A stretch of 64,000 nt of DNA, from the NCBI RefSeq assembly GCF_032108445.1, contig NZ_CP134876.1, positions 620,001 through 684,000 on the forward strand, given 5' to 3'. Of this stretch, positions 25,637 to 37,962 are shown in pieces (within the stretch, counting starts at the first letter, position 1; the number at the start of each line of letters is the position of its first letter). Source of the stretch: Micromonospora halotolerans (GTDB lineage Bacteria > Actinomycetota > Actinomycetes > Mycobacteriales > Micromonosporaceae). The notes under the pieces were generated by a model that saw only the letters and a program-made list of their open reading frames with translations, was not told the origin of the DNA and made no database searches. Made by a program: the position numbers and the translations under genes.

Positions 25637-26632
25637 ATGCCAGAGATCCTCGACCAGGCCCGGACCCAGGTGCTGGAGAACGGCGTCGGCCTCGACGAGG
25701 CCGGTGTCCTCGCCGTGCTGAACCTGCCCGACGAGCACCTGCCCGCCGCCCTCCAGCTCGCCCACGAGGTGCGGATGCGCTGGTGCGGCCCGGAGGTCGA
25801 GGTCGAGGGCATCGTCTCGCTGAAGACCGGCGGCTGCCCGGAGGACTGCCACTTCTGCTCGCAGTCCGGCCTGTTCACCTCGCCGGTCCGCTCGGTCTGG
25901 CTGGACATCCCCGCGCTCGTCGAGGCCGCGAAGCAGACCGCGGCGACCGGGGCGACCGAGTTCTGCATCGTGGCCGCCGTGCGCGGCCCGGACGCGCGGC
26001 TCATGAAGCAGATGCGCGAGGGTGTGGCCGCCATCCGGGCGGAGGTGGACATCCAGGTCGCCGCCTCGCTCGGCATGCTCACCCAGGAGCAGGTCGACGA
26101 GCTGGTCGAGATGGGCGTGCACCGCTACAACCACAACCTGGAGACCTGCCGCTCCTACTTCCCGAACGTGGTCACCACGCACTCCTTCGAGGAGCGCTGG
26201 GAGACGTTGAAGATGGTCCGCGAGTCCGGCATGGAGGTCTGCTGCGGCGGCATCCTCGGCCTCGGCGAGACGGTGGAGCAGCGCGCCGAGTTCGCCGCGC
26301 AGCTCGCCGAGCTGGACCCGCACGAGGTGCCGCTGAACTTCCTGAACCCCCGCCCGGGCACCCCGCTCGCCGACCGCCCGGTGGTCGAGGGCAAGGACGC
26401 GCTGCGCGCCATCGCCGCGTTCCGGCTGGCCATGCCGCGCACCATCCTCCGCTACGCGGGCGGCCGGGAGCTGACCCTCGGCGACCTGGGCACCCGCGAC
26501 GGCCTGCTCGGCGGCATCAACGCGGTGATCGTCGGCAACTACCTGACCACGCTGGGCCGGCCGGCGACCGCCGACCTGCAGCTGCTGGACGACCTGAAGA
26601 TGCCGGTGAAGGCGCTCTCCGCCACCCTGTGA
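25637..26632 (+). CDS. bioB: Biotin synthase (radical SAM)
   Basis: 331 residues. It inserts sulfur into dethiobiotin, the last step of biotin synthesis. The radical-SAM motif is CPEDCHFC with Cys67, Cys71 and Cys74. [15 protein letters not shown] and [14 protein letters not shown] are family hallmarks, and the auxiliary-cluster cysteines appear in NLETCRSYF and MEVCCGGI. Leaderless-type start: TAGGGT, seven bases, ATG. Followed after 7 bp by a small Cys-rich gene that matches the mycobacterial BioB helper BsaP. Confidence 0.97.
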   Translation: MPEILDQARTQVLENGVGLDEAGVLAVLNLPDEHLPAALQLAHEVRMRWCGPEVEVEGIVSLKTGGCPEDCHFCSQSGLFTSPVRSVWLDIPALVEAAKQTAATGATEFCIVAAVRGPDARLMKQMREGVAAIRAEVDIQVAASLGMLTQEQVDELVEMGVHRYNHNLETCRSYFPNVVTTHSFEERWETLKMVRESGMEVCCGGILGLGETVEQRAEFAAQLAELDPHEVPLNFLNPRPGTPLADRPVVEGKDALRAIAAFRLAMPRTILRYAGGRELTLGDLGTRDGLLGGINAVIVGNYLTTLGRPATADLQLLDDLKMPVKALSATL

Positions 26633-26639
26633 GGACGAC

Positions 26640-26906
26640 GTGACCGAGCTTGTCGAGCCCGCCGCCGGCCCGCTTCGCCCCCGCGGCGCGGGACACCCGG
26701 GCGACCAGCGCGGGCCCGCCGCGGCGCCACGCTGGTGCGACCGCTGCGGCGAGTCCGTGGCGGCGGGCCCGCACGAGGCGTGCGCGGCGGCCCGGGCGCT
26801 GGAGCCGCCGCGCTGGTGCGCGCACTGCCGGCGGCGGATGAAGGTGCAGGTCGTGCCGACCGGCTGGTCGGCGGTCTGCGTCGAGCACGGCGAGATCCGG
26901 GGCTGA
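26640..26906 (+). CDS. bsaP: BsaP-like biotin synthase auxiliary protein
   Basis: 88 residues from GTG, 7 bp after bioB. The first 30 are Pro/Gly-rich. Then come two zinc-ribbon-like CxxC pairs, RWCDRCGES (about 32-40) and [10 protein letters not shown] (about 58-67), and [15 protein letters not shown] at the end. Size, Cys pattern and position directly behind bioB match the actinobacterial family of M. tuberculosis Rv1590 (BsaP), reported to be needed for BioB activity, probably by helping its iron-sulfur clusters. The assignment rests on memory of the family, not on a search. Confidence 0.75.
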   Translation: MTELVEPAAGPLRPRGAGHPGDQRGPAAAPRWCDRCGESVAAGPHEACAAARALEPPRWCAHCRRRMKVQVVPTGWSAVCVEHGEIRG

Positions 26907-26908
26907 CC

Positions 26909-27415
26909 GTGCTGCGGGGGCGGGCGGTGACGTTGCGGCCGGCGACCGACGCCGACGTGCCGGCCCTCGCGGCGATCCGGGCCGCCCCGGAGGTCCGCCA
27001 CTGGTGGCGGGGCGGGGACGACCTGGCAGAGGCGGTCCGCGCCGACCTGGCCGACGGCGACCTCACCACCTACGCCGTCGAGCACGACGGCCGGCTGATC
27101 GGCGCCATCCAGTGGTACGCGGAGACCGACCCCGACTACCGCCACGCCAGCCTCGACATCTTCCTCGACCCGGCGGCCCGCGGCGCCGGCCTCGGCGGGG
27201 ACGCCATCCGCACCCTGGTCCGGCACCTCGTCGACGAGTACGGCCACCACCGGTTCACCATCGACCCGGCGGCGGCCAACACCGCGGCGATCCGGGCGTA
27301 CGCGAAGGTGGGGTTCCGGCCGGTCGGCATCATGCGCCGCTACGAGCGGGGCGCGGACGGCCGCTGGCACGACGCCCTGCTCATGGACCTGCTCGCCGAC
27401 GAACTCGCCGACTGA
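26909..27415 (+). CDS. GNAT-family N-acetyltransferase, AAC(6')-like
   Basis: 168 residues from a GTG two bases after the bsaP stop, so probably on the biotin transcript. The acetyl-CoA site is DPAARGAGLGGDAIRTL (about 88-104), and the domain ends with HRFTIDPAAANTAAIRAYAKVGFRPVGI. The overall pattern, with SLDIFLDP before the motif, resembles aminoglycoside 6'-acetyltransferases and related small-molecule acetylases. Whether it confers any resistance cannot be told. Confidence 0.85.
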   Translation: MLRGRAVTLRPATDADVPALAAIRAAPEVRHWWRGGDDLAEAVRADLADGDLTTYAVEHDGRLIGAIQWYAETDPDYRHASLDIFLDPAARGAGLGGDAIRTLVRHLVDEYGHHRFTIDPAAANTAAIRAYAKVGFRPVGIMRRYERGADGRWHDALLMDLLADELAD

Positions 27416-27435
27416 GCCGGCCGGGATCGCCGCGT

Positions 27436-27960
27436 TCAGCGGGTCTGGATCCAGTAGCGCCGGAGCCGGCCCAGCTCGGTGTCCCGCACGTCTTCCAGCA
27501 CGCCGCCGTGCCGCTCGATGGTCCGCGCCGACGCGGTGTTGTCGACGTCGCAGGTGACCAGGACGGGGTCGATGCCCCGCCGGGCCGCCTCGGCGAGCGT
27601 CTCGCCGAGCGCGAAGGTCGCCAGCCCGCGCCGGCGGGCCGCGGGCCGCACCCCGTAGCCGATGTGGCCGCCGGCCTGGAGCAGGAAGTCGTTGAGGCGC
27701 AGCCGCAGGGTGACGGCGCCCAGCACCTCGTCGCCCTCGACGATCCACCAGTAGAGCGCCGGGACCAGCCCCGCCGGCAGCCGGGACTCGTCCGTTCCGT
27801 CCTGGAGCTGGCGTACCCAGGTCGCGAAGCCCTCCGGCGAGTCGACGTCGTCGCTCGGCCTCAGTCCGCTGCCGTCCTGGTGGACGCCCCGCCCCCAATC
27901 GTCCCTGGCGGCCAGCCAGGACCGGTGCAGGCGGGTGGTCGGGGTGATCAGCTCCGGCAT
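27436..27960 (-). CDS. GNAT-family N-acetyltransferase
   Basis: 174 residues, with the acetyl-CoA motif VRPAARRRGLATFALGETL (about 106-124) and VDNTASARTIERHGGVLED near the end; GHIGYGV precedes the motif as in many YybD/RimJ-like members. The ATG has TAGCCT exactly six bases upstream (27972-27967, minus strand), so a leaderless mRNA is likely. Convergent with the previous acetyltransferase, 20 bp between stops. Substrate unknown. Confidence 0.85.
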   Translation of the reverse strand: MPELITPTTRLHRSWLAARDDWGRGVHQDGSGLRPSDDVDSPEGFATWVRQLQDGTDESRLPAGLVPALYWWIVEGDEVLGAVTLRLRLNDFLLQAGGHIGYGVRPAARRRGLATFALGETLAEAARRGIDPVLVTCDVDNTASARTIERHGGVLEDVRDTELGRLRRYWIQTR

Positions 27961-28011
27961 GCGGGCAGGCTAGCGGCGTGATCCGTGGCTCGGCCACCGT
28001 GTTTCCGGCGC

Positions 28012-28533
28012 TCAGCCGTCCCAGAGCAGGTGGCCGTCGGGGAGGCGGCGGGCGCCCTCGGCGGGGCGGTGTGGGCTGAGCCGGCCGTCGGGCATGAGGT
28101 GCGCCACCGGCACCCCGCGACCGAGCACCGCCACGTCGGCGATCAGCCGCCGGTGGCAGCGCCACCACACGCTCTCGCTGCACATCACCGCGGTGGTCCG
28201 GCGTTCCGCGTCGGCGAGCACCTCGTCCAGGGCCGCGTCGAACTCCGGCGTGCGGGTGTACGCGGCATACGCCCGGAACGCGGCGACGGTCCACCAGGTG
28301 TCCGGCTCCGGCTCCCCGGCGCGGACGTGCCGGCGGCCGCCGAGGCGGGGCTCCCAGCGATAGTCGATCCCCCGCTCAGGCAGCCAGTGTTCCAGCGCTT
28401 CGCGCCGGACGTCCGCGTTGGTCCGGCTGGCCGGATACCGCCGCACGTCCACGACGAGCGCCACCCCGGCACCGGCCAGCAGCTCCCCCAACCGCTCCCG
28501 ATCCGCCGCCCCGTGGCCCACCGTCACCAACAC
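28012..28533 (-). CDS. DUF488-family protein
   Basis: 173 residues. It shows the DUF488 pattern VTVGHG at the start, VVDVRRYPASRTN (about 28-40), GIDYRWEPRLGGRR, and the conserved CSESVWWRCHRRLIA with two cysteines (about 118-132). The family is widespread and of unproven function. The GTG start has AAACCT six bases upstream and no ribosome site. It is separated from the cellulase by a perfect 15-bp inverted repeat. Confidence 0.87.
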   Translation of the reverse strand: MLVTVGHGAADRERLGELLAGAGVALVVDVRRYPASRTNADVRREALEHWLPERGIDYRWEPRLGGRRHVRAGEPEPDTWWTVAAFRAYAAYTRTPEFDAALDEVLADAERRTTAVMCSESVWWRCHRRLIADVAVLGRGVPVAHLMPDGRLSPHRPAEGARRLPDGHLLWDG

Positions 28534-28552
28534 GCCCCCAGGTTTCCCCCGA

Positions 28553-28597
28553 ATCTTGGCGACTTACCGTCCGCCACGAACCGTAAGTCGCCAAGAT
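28553..28597. terminator. 15-bp perfect inverted repeat downstream of the cellulase gene
   Basis: ATCTTGGCGACTTAC (28553-28567) is mirrored exactly at 28583-28597 around a 15-nt loop, 10 bp after the cellulase stop. It is less GC-rich than the other hairpins here and has no T-run; it may be a terminator or a copy of a dispersed intergenic repeat. Confidence 0.6.
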
Positions 28598-28606
28598 CGC
28601 TGTGGG

Positions 28607-32363
<3,757 letters not shown>

Positions 32364-32456
32364 GCCGGCTCGGGAACCGGCCGTCGGACCCCGGTCCGGC
32401 GGCCGGTTCCGCCGTTCGGGATCGCCCGGGCGGCCCCGCGCCGATATGATCTTGGG

Positions 32457-32981
32457 GTGGACGCTCTCGACCCGACCCGTACCGCCGTCGTCCTGATCGA
32501 CCTCCAGCGTCGCATCGTGGACCTGCCGACCGCCCCGCACACCGGCCCGGAGGTGGTCGCGCGCTGCCTCGCCCTCGCCGAGGCGGCCCGCGCCGCCGGC
32601 GCCACCGTCGTGGTGGTCCGCGTCGACCGGCCCGGCCCCGATCCGCAGCCACCGGGAAGCGAACTGCTGCCCGAGGTGGCGCCCCGCGAGGGCGACGTGG
32701 CGGTGGTCAAGCACACCTGGGGCGCCTTCCACGAGACCGGCCTGGACGCCGCCCTGCGGGCACGCGGGGTGGACACCCTGGTGATCGGCGGGATCGCCAC
32801 CAACTTCGGCGTGGAGCAGACCGCCCGCATCGGCGACGAGATCGGCTACCGGGTGGTGCTGCCGCACGACGCGATGTCCGGGCTGGACGCGTACGCCCAC
32901 GAGTTCGCCGTCGACTACGTCTTCCGCCGGCTCGGCACGGTGTGCACGACCGCGGAGGCGATCGCCGCGCTGGGCGGTTGA
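32457..32981 (+). CDS. Isochorismatase-fold hydrolase lacking the catalytic cysteine
   Basis: 174 residues. The fold's Asp (VVLIDLQRR, about 15) and Lys (VVKHTWGAF, about 84) are present, but the nucleophile position in GGIATNFGVEQTAR (about 108-121) has Gly where cysteine hydrolases (nicotinamidase, carbamoylases) have Cys. It may therefore act like isochorismatase proper, which also lacks Cys, or be non-hydrolytic. The GTG start is six bases after TATGAT (32445-32450), the best -10 box of its kind in the window. Monocistronic. Confidence 0.82.
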   Translation: MDALDPTRTAVVLIDLQRRIVDLPTAPHTGPEVVARCLALAEAARAAGATVVVVRVDRPGPDPQPPGSELLPEVAPREGDVAVVKHTWGAFHETGLDAALRARGVDTLVIGGIATNFGVEQTARIGDEIGYRVVLPHDAMSGLDAYAHEFAVDYVFRRLGTVCTTAEAIAALGG

Positions 32982-33040
32982 ACCGGTCGAGGCACTGATC
33001 CGTACTGACGGGTAACCCGGTCGACGCCGCCCGGAGCTGG

Positions 33041-33069
33041 ATCACATAATCGACAACACTCTATATGCT
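33041..33069 (+). promoter_or_regulatory. Candidate promoter of the aldehyde dehydrogenase gene
   Basis: ATCACA (33041-33046), 17-nt spacer, TATGCT (33064-33069) in an unusually A/T-rich stretch. It predicts a leader of about 170 nt before the ATG at 33249. Confidence 0.5.
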
Positions 33070-33248
33070 TCCCGCGTACCCCCAGGTCACGCCGCTGATG
33101 GTCGGGCCGCGACGCGTCGCGGCGGCCGGCCGGGCGTCCTGGCATACGAGCGTACGGTTGCCCGCCCGCTCGGCCACGCGGGACAGTACGCGACACCAGC
33201 GGTGCCATCGACGCCGCCGCTCCCCCGGACAACCCTGAGGAGAACGCG

Positions 33249-34814
33249 ATGGCTCTCAGACTCGCCGACGGCACCTCCTGGTCCGACACCCTCGCCCGCG
33301 CGGTGGCCGCCACGCCGGAGGCCTTCGGCACCGCACCCGACGGCACCGCCACCCTGCACAACCTGGTCGAGGGCGGGTGGCGGGCGGTCGGCGCGCCGAC
33401 CCCGGTGCGCACCCCCGTCGACAACACCGTGCTGGTCAACCTGGCCCGCCTCGACGCCGAGGCGGCACGCGCCGCGGTCGCACACGCCGCCGCCGCGCAC
33501 CGCGAGTGGGCGCAGACCCCGCTGGTCGAACGCAAGGCCCGGGTCGACGACGCCCTGGACGCGCTCACCGCCCACCGCGACCTGCTCGCCCTGCTGCTGG
33601 TCTGGGAGATCGGCAAGCCGTGGCGGCTGGCCTGCGCCGACGTCGACCGCGCGCTCGACGGCGTCCGGTGGTACGTGCAGGAGATCGACCGGATGCTCGC
33701 CGACGGCCGCGAGCCGCTGCCCGGCCCGGTCAGCAACATCGCCTCCTGGAACTACCCGATGAGCGTGCTCGTGCACGCCGAGCTGGTGCAGTTGCTCGCC
33801 GGCAATGCGGTGATCGCCAAGACCCCGTCCCAGGGTGGGGCGGTCTGCCTCACCGTGGCGCACGCGCTGATGCGCCGCGCCGGGCTGCCCGCCACCCTGC
33901 TCTCCGGCAGCGGCGAGGAGCTCTCCGAGGTGCTGGTCCGGGCCCCGGAGATCGGCGCGGTGGCGTTCGTCGGCGGCCGCTCCAACGGCGGCAAGGTGGC
34001 CGCGGCGCTGCTCGACTCCGACAAGCGGCACTTCATCGAGCAGGAGGGCCTCAACGCCTGGGGCATCTGGAACTTCTCCCGGTGGGACCTGCTCGCCGCG
34101 CACCTCAAGAAGGGCTTCGAGTACGGCAAGCAGCGCTGCACGGCGTACCCGCGGTTCGTGGTCCAACGCGACCTGGTCGACGAGTTCCTCGACATGTACC
34201 TGCCGGTGGTGCGCTCCGTCCGGTTCGGACACCCGCTCGCCGTGGGTGACGACTGGTCGGCCGGTGATCCGCTGCCCGAGCTGGACTTCGGCCCGCTGAT
34301 CAGCGCGGCCAAGGCCGAGGAGCTGCGCCGCAAGGTCGACGAGGCGGTCCGCGGCGGCGCGGTGCCGCTGCAGCGGGGCAAGCTGGACGGCGCGCCGTTC
34401 CTCGACGGGCAGGACACCTCGGCGTACGTGGCGCCGGCGGTGCTGCTCGCCCCGCCCGGCCGGTCCCGGCTCATGCACGCCGAGCCGTTCGGCCCGGTGG
34501 ACACCATCGTCGTGGTGGACACCACCGACGAGCTGCTGGCCCAGATGAACGCGTCCAACGGCGCGCTGGTCGCCTCCCTGGCCTGCGACGACGAGGAGCT
34601 GGCCGGCAAGCTCGCGGTCGACCTCCAGGCGTTCAAGGTGGGCATCAACAAGCCCCGCTCCCGGGGCGACCGGGACGAGCCGTTCGGCGGCCGGGGCGCG
34701 TCCTGGAAGGGCGCGTTCGTCGGCGGCGACCTGCTGGTGCAGGCGGTCACCGTGGGCGGCGACGGCCGGCTCTACGGCAACTTCCCGGACTACAGCAGCT
34801 ACCCGGCGACCTGA
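33249..34814 (+). CDS. Aldehyde dehydrogenase family protein, atypical active-site loop
   Basis: 521 residues, NAD(P)-dependent aldehyde dehydrogenase fold. It shows SNIASWNYPM (about 165), the cofactor lysine in NAVIAKTPSQGG (about 195), and the catalytic Cys in EYGKQRCTAYP (about 296). The general-base region reads IEQEGLNAWGIW rather than the usual ELGGKN, so it belongs to a divergent subfamily; the Glu may still serve. Substrate unknown. AGGAGA precedes the ATG. Followed by a perfect GC-rich terminator. Confidence 0.86.
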   Translation: MALRLADGTSWSDTLARAVAATPEAFGTAPDGTATLHNLVEGGWRAVGAPTPVRTPVDNTVLVNLARLDAEAARAAVAHAAAAHREWAQTPLVERKARVDDALDALTAHRDLLALLLVWEIGKPWRLACADVDRALDGVRWYVQEIDRMLADGREPLPGPVSNIASWNYPMSVLVHAELVQLLAGNAVIAKTPSQGGAVCLTVAHALMRRAGLPATLLSGSGEELSEVLVRAPEIGAVAFVGGRSNGGKVAAALLDSDKRHFIEQEGLNAWGIWNFSRWDLLAAHLKKGFEYGKQRCTAYPRFVVQRDLVDEFLDMYLPVVRSVRFGHPLAVGDDWSAGDPLPELDFGPLISAAKAEELRRKVDEAVRGGAVPLQRGKLDGAPFLDGQDTSAYVAPAVLLAPPGRSRLMHAEPFGPVDTIVVVDTTDELLAQMNASNGALVASLACDDEELAGKLAVDLQAFKVGINKPRSRGDRDEPFGGRGASWKGAFVGGDLLVQAVTVGGDGRLYGNFPDYSSYPAT

Positions 34815-34836
34815 TCGGGGCGGGCCCGGACACGGT

Positions 34837-34861
34837 CAGGGCCCCCGCACCGGGGGCCCTG
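34837..34861. terminator. Bidirectional terminator
   Basis: Perfect 11-bp stem CAGGGCCCCCG (34837-34847 with 34851-34861), 3-nt loop, between convergent genes. Confidence 0.8.
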
Positions 34862-34867
34862 CCCGCG

Positions 34868-35953
34868 TCAGTGCGACCGGCGTGCCCGCGCGGTCGCGTC
34901 AGCCGGCCGGAGCGGCGCGACCGGTCGGGGTGCCAGCGGCACCGTCACGGTCAGCACGGCGCCGTCGCGCTCCACCGAGGTGGGCCGGTCCACCCCGCGC
35001 ACGGTGCGCAGCATCGGGGTGTTCTCGGCCTGCACGTGCAGCAGGACTGCCGCGTAGCCGGCCCGGTCGGCGTGCCCGAGCAGGCGCCGCAGCAGGGCCG
35101 AGCCGAGACCCCGGCGCTGCCAGTCGTCCCGCACCAGCAGCGCCGCCTCCGCCTCGTCCCCCTCGCCCAGCAGGTTGGCCATGGCCACCACCGTCGCCGC
35201 CGTCCCGGCGGGGCCGGCCGTGGCGACCAGGGTCAGCCCCCGCGCCGGTTCGAGCAGCCGGCGCAGCCGGGCCGGCGCCGGGTGGCCCGCCCCGCTCAGG
35301 TAGCGCCGCTGGCGGCTCCGGTGCGAGCACCCGGCGTGCAGCTCCAGCACGCCCGCCAGATCCTCGGCGGTGGCCGGCCGGACCAGCACCTCGGCCGCGT
35401 CGGGCAGCACGAGGGTGACCCGGTCGGCGTCCCGGCGGGCCACCGTGGCGGCCAGCTCGACCAGGGCCTGGGCGCGGGCGTACTCGGCCGGGGTGAAGCT
35501 CGGCTCCCGCCGCCGCAGCTCGTACGAGCCGCCGGCCGGGTCGGCCAGCAGCATGGTGGTCCCGTCCACGCCGCCCGGCGCGGCGGCCGGCGTCGGCCGC
35601 CAGGTCACCGCGTCCGCGCCGAGCAGGACGCGCAGTGTCTCGCCGGCCGCGTCCGGGTCCCGGACCAGCCGGCCGGCCAGGCCGAGCACCCGGGTGGGCT
35701 GGTCGGCCAGCCCGCGCGCCTCGCTGCGCGCGACCCAGCAGTTCCGGCCCCGTCCCCGTTCGACGGCCGCCCGCAGGTCGGCCTCGGTGAGCCGGTCCGG
35801 CGCGTCGACCAGGAAATCGTCGACCGCCCCCAGCTCGGTGGTGTGCACCTGCACGGCGAGGATGTTGACCCCACGCAACGCGAGGCTCGCCGTGAGCACC
35901 GACAGGTAGCCCGGCCGGTCGTCCACGGTGGCACGGATCCGCCACAGCGCCAT
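34868..35953 (-). CDS. ACT domain - GNAT acetyltransferase fusion
   Basis: 361 residues. The N-terminal ACT domain is about 1-75 (IRATVDDRPGYLSVLTASLA, RGVNILAVQVHTT). A middle part of about 110 residues has no named domain. A C-terminal GNAT domain (about 195-325) has the CoA loop VRDDWQRRGLGSALLRRLL (about 272) and VLLHVQAENTPMLR. ACT domains bind amino acids, so this is likely an acetyltransferase whose activity answers to a small molecule, as in some actinobacterial protein-lysine acetylases. The gene upstream (36034-36738) also has an ACT domain and probably shares the transcript; the gap is 80 bp. ATG after GGGAG. Confidence 0.82.
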   Translation of the reverse strand: MALWRIRATVDDRPGYLSVLTASLALRGVNILAVQVHTTELGAVDDFLVDAPDRLTEADLRAAVERGRGRNCWVARSEARGLADQPTRVLGLAGRLVRDPDAAGETLRVLLGADAVTWRPTPAAAPGGVDGTTMLLADPAGGSYELRRREPSFTPAEYARAQALVELAATVARRDADRVTLVLPDAAEVLVRPATAEDLAGVLELHAGCSHRSRQRRYLSGAGHPAPARLRRLLEPARGLTLVATAGPAGTAATVVAMANLLGEGDEAEAALLVRDDWQRRGLGSALLRRLLGHADRAGYAAVLLHVQAENTPMLRTVRGVDRPTSVERDGAVLTVTVPLAPRPVAPLRPADATARARRSH

Positions 35954-36033
35954 GGTTCGCTCCCTTCCTCACCACCGACCCTGCCGGCCGCCTGTTGCGC
36001 CCCCGTTGCCCACCGGTGAAACGGCGGGACCGG

Positions 36034-36738
36034 TCAGGTGACGGTGGTCACGGGCGGAACGCCGACCAGGTCGAGCCGGTCACCGAGGATCACCGCGCCG
36101 GCCCGGACCAGCTGGGCGAGCCGGTCCACCTCCGTCGAGTGGAACCCGGCCGCGGCGAGCGGTTCGCTGTGCTCGCGGGCCACCACCAGCACCAGGCCGG
36201 CCCGGCCGAACGGCGCGACCGCGTAGTGGTGCCCGTCCGGCGTGGTCATGGCGCGGGCACGCAGCGGGGTCACCTCGGGCAGCCGGGGCGGGACCGGGGC
36301 CCGCCAGCTCGCGTGCCCGACCGTCGCCCCGCCGGTGCCGGCGCCGCGCGCGGCCCAGTCCAGCGGGACCACCGCGGCCACCGCCCAGTCCGCGGCGAGC
36401 AGCCCGGGCACCGCGTCGACCAGGGTGGCCACCCCGTCGGTCGGGTTCGCCGCGACCTGGGCGAGCAGTTCGGCGTCCTGGCCCGTGGTGGTCGGTGCGC
36501 CGATCGCCCGCCACACCCCGTCCACGCGGACGCCGGGGATCGCGGCCAGGCCGGCGAGCAGGCGCTCCACCCGTGCCGCGCCCGGCCAGACCACGGTGAA
36601 GTCGTCGACCGCCCGGCCACCGAGCCGCTCCAGCACCACCACCTGGACGATGTCGGCGCCGGAGACGCCGAGCGTCCGGGCCACCTGGCCGAGGGTGCCC
36701 GGTCGGTCCGGCAGCGTCACCCGAACTCTCAGCAGCAT
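36034..36738 (-). CDS. ACT-domain protein
   Basis: 234 residues. The N-terminal ACT domain (about 1-75) has RVTLPDRPGTLGQVARTLG and GADIVQVVVLERLGGRAVDDFTV. The rest (to 234) is an alpha/beta region with AREHSEPLAAAGFHSTEVDRL that resembles a degenerate GAF-like domain; I cannot name it. GGAGGGA precedes the ATG. The ACT part is similar in layout to that of the next gene (AVDDFLV/AVDDFTV), so the two may sense the same ligand. A perfect 12-bp palindrome lies 37 bp upstream of the start. Confidence 0.8.
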   Translation of the reverse strand: MLLRVRVTLPDRPGTLGQVARTLGVSGADIVQVVVLERLGGRAVDDFTVVWPGAARVERLLAGLAAIPGVRVDGVWRAIGAPTTTGQDAELLAQVAANPTDGVATLVDAVPGLLAADWAVAAVVPLDWAARGAGTGGATVGHASWRAPVPPRLPEVTPLRARAMTTPDGHHYAVAPFGRAGLVLVVAREHSEPLAAAGFHSTEVDRLAQLVRAGAVILGDRLDLVGVPPVTTVT

Positions 36739-36774
36739 GTCTGGTCCCTCCGCTCGGCGGGCCGGCCGTCGCGG

Positions 36775-36801
36775 CCGGCAGGCTGGGCCCCAGCCTGCCG
36801 G
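36775..36801. promoter_or_regulatory. Perfect 12-bp inverted repeat upstream of the ACT gene
   Basis: CCGGCAGGCTGG (36775-36786) is mirrored at 36790-36801 with a 3-nt centre. It sits in the leader of the ACT operon on the minus strand and about 50 bp before the -35 of the divergent phosphotransferase gene; an attenuator or operator. Confidence 0.6.
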
Positions 36802-36853
36802 TTGACCATTTCGCCCCCGTTGCAGCGGCATGTCCCGCCGGGAACATCCCACC

Positions 36854-36882
36854 TTGACAACAAAGCTGAGCTGCCATCAACT
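36854..36882 (+). promoter_or_regulatory. Promoter of the phosphotransferase/acyl-CoA dehydrogenase pair
   Basis: Consensus TTGACA (36854-36859), 17-nt spacer, TCAACT (36877-36882), six bases before the ATG, so again a leaderless arrangement. Confidence 0.6.
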
Positions 36883-36888
36883 AACCGG

Positions 36889-37962
36889 ATGACCGATCCG
36901 GCCGTCGACGCACCGCAGACCCCGACCGGTTCGGCCCCGCGCGGGCTCGACCTCGACCGGCTCGCCGCGTACCTGGCCGCGCACCGGCCCGAACTGGCCG
37001 GGCCGCTGTCGGCGCGGTTGATCGCCGGAGGCAAGTCCAACCTGACCTACCTGCTGCGCGCCGGCGACCGCGAGGTGGTGCTGCGCCGGCCGCCGCTCGG
37101 GCACGTGCTGGCCACCGCCCACGACATGGCCCGCGAGTACCGGGTGATCTCCGCGCTCGCCCCCACCGCGGTGCCGGTCCCCGAGGCGCTGCTGCTCTGC
37201 CCCGACCCGGACGTGCTCGGCGCGCCGTTCTACCTCATGGAGCGGGTCGACGGCGAGGTCTACCGGCGGCGGGAGCAGACCGACGCGCTCAGCACCGGCC
37301 AGCGGCGCGACCTGGCCATGGCGATGATGGACACCCTCGCCGGTCTGCACATGGTCGAGCCGGCCGCCGTCGGGCTGGCCGACTTCGGCCGCCCCGAGGG
37401 CTACCTGGCCCGGCAGGTGCGCCGCTGGGCCGGCCAGCTCGACCGCTCCCGCAGCCGCCCGCTGCCCGGCATCGACGAGCTGTGCGACGCGCTCGCCGGC
37501 AGCGTGCCGGAGGGCGCGAACGCCGGGCGGATCGTGCACGGCGACTACCGGCTGGACAACCTGCTCGCCACGGTGGAGCCGGTGGCGGTGCGGGCGGTGC
37601 TCGACTGGGAGATGGCCACCCTCGGCGATCCCCTCGCCGATTTGGGGCTGCTGCTGACCTACTGGGACGTGCTGGGCGACAGCGACAGCGCCGAGGGCAA
37701 CCCGGTCGCCGACGGCATCGGCCCGCGGGCCGGCTTCCCCACCGGCGCCGAGCTGATCGACCGGTACGCCGGCCGCAGCGACGTCGACGTGGGCCCGCTG
37801 CACTGGCACGTGGCGCTCGGCTGCTTCAAGCTCGCGGTGATCTGCGAGGGCATCCACTACCGGCACACCCTCGGGCAGACGCTCGGCGGGGGCTTCGACC
37901 GGATCGGCGACATGGTGGCGCCGCTGGTCGAGCACGGTCTGCACGCGGTGAGGGAGAAGTAG
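36889..37962 (+). CDS. Phosphotransferase-family protein (APH fold, ACAD10/11-type)
   Basis: 357 residues, aminoglycoside-phosphotransferase/choline-kinase fold. It shows a nucleotide loop [10 protein letters not shown] (about 46), the catalytic [10 protein letters not shown] (about 218), and metal-binding [16 protein letters not shown] (about 237). This subfamily always travels with an acyl-CoA dehydrogenase; in animals both are fused as ACAD10/ACAD11, which handle 4-hydroxy fatty acids through phosphorylation. Here the next gene is that dehydrogenase, overlapping by one base. So it likely phosphorylates a hydroxyacyl-CoA rather than an antibiotic. Confidence 0.88.
   Translation: MTDPAVDAPQTPTGSAPRGLDLDRLAAYLAAHRPELAGPLSARLIAGGKSNLTYLLRAGDREVVLRRPPLGHVLATAHDMAREYRVISALAPTAVPVPEALLLCPDPDVLGAPFYLMERVDGEVYRRREQTDALSTGQRRDLAMAMMDTLAGLHMVEPAAVGLADFGRPEGYLARQVRRWAGQLDRSRSRPLPGIDELCDALAGSVPEGANAGRIVHGDYRLDNLLATVEPVAVRAVLDWEMATLGDPLADLGLLLTYWDVLGDSDSAEGNPVADGIGPRAGFPTGAELIDRYAGRSDVDVGPLHWHVALGCFKLAVICEGIHYRHTLGQTLGGGFDRIGDMVAPLVEHGLHAVREK

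Noticed and set aside
36889-37962. Aminoglycoside resistance phosphotransferase
   Set aside because: The sequence and the overlapping acyl-CoA dehydrogenase match the ACAD10/11-type family instead.
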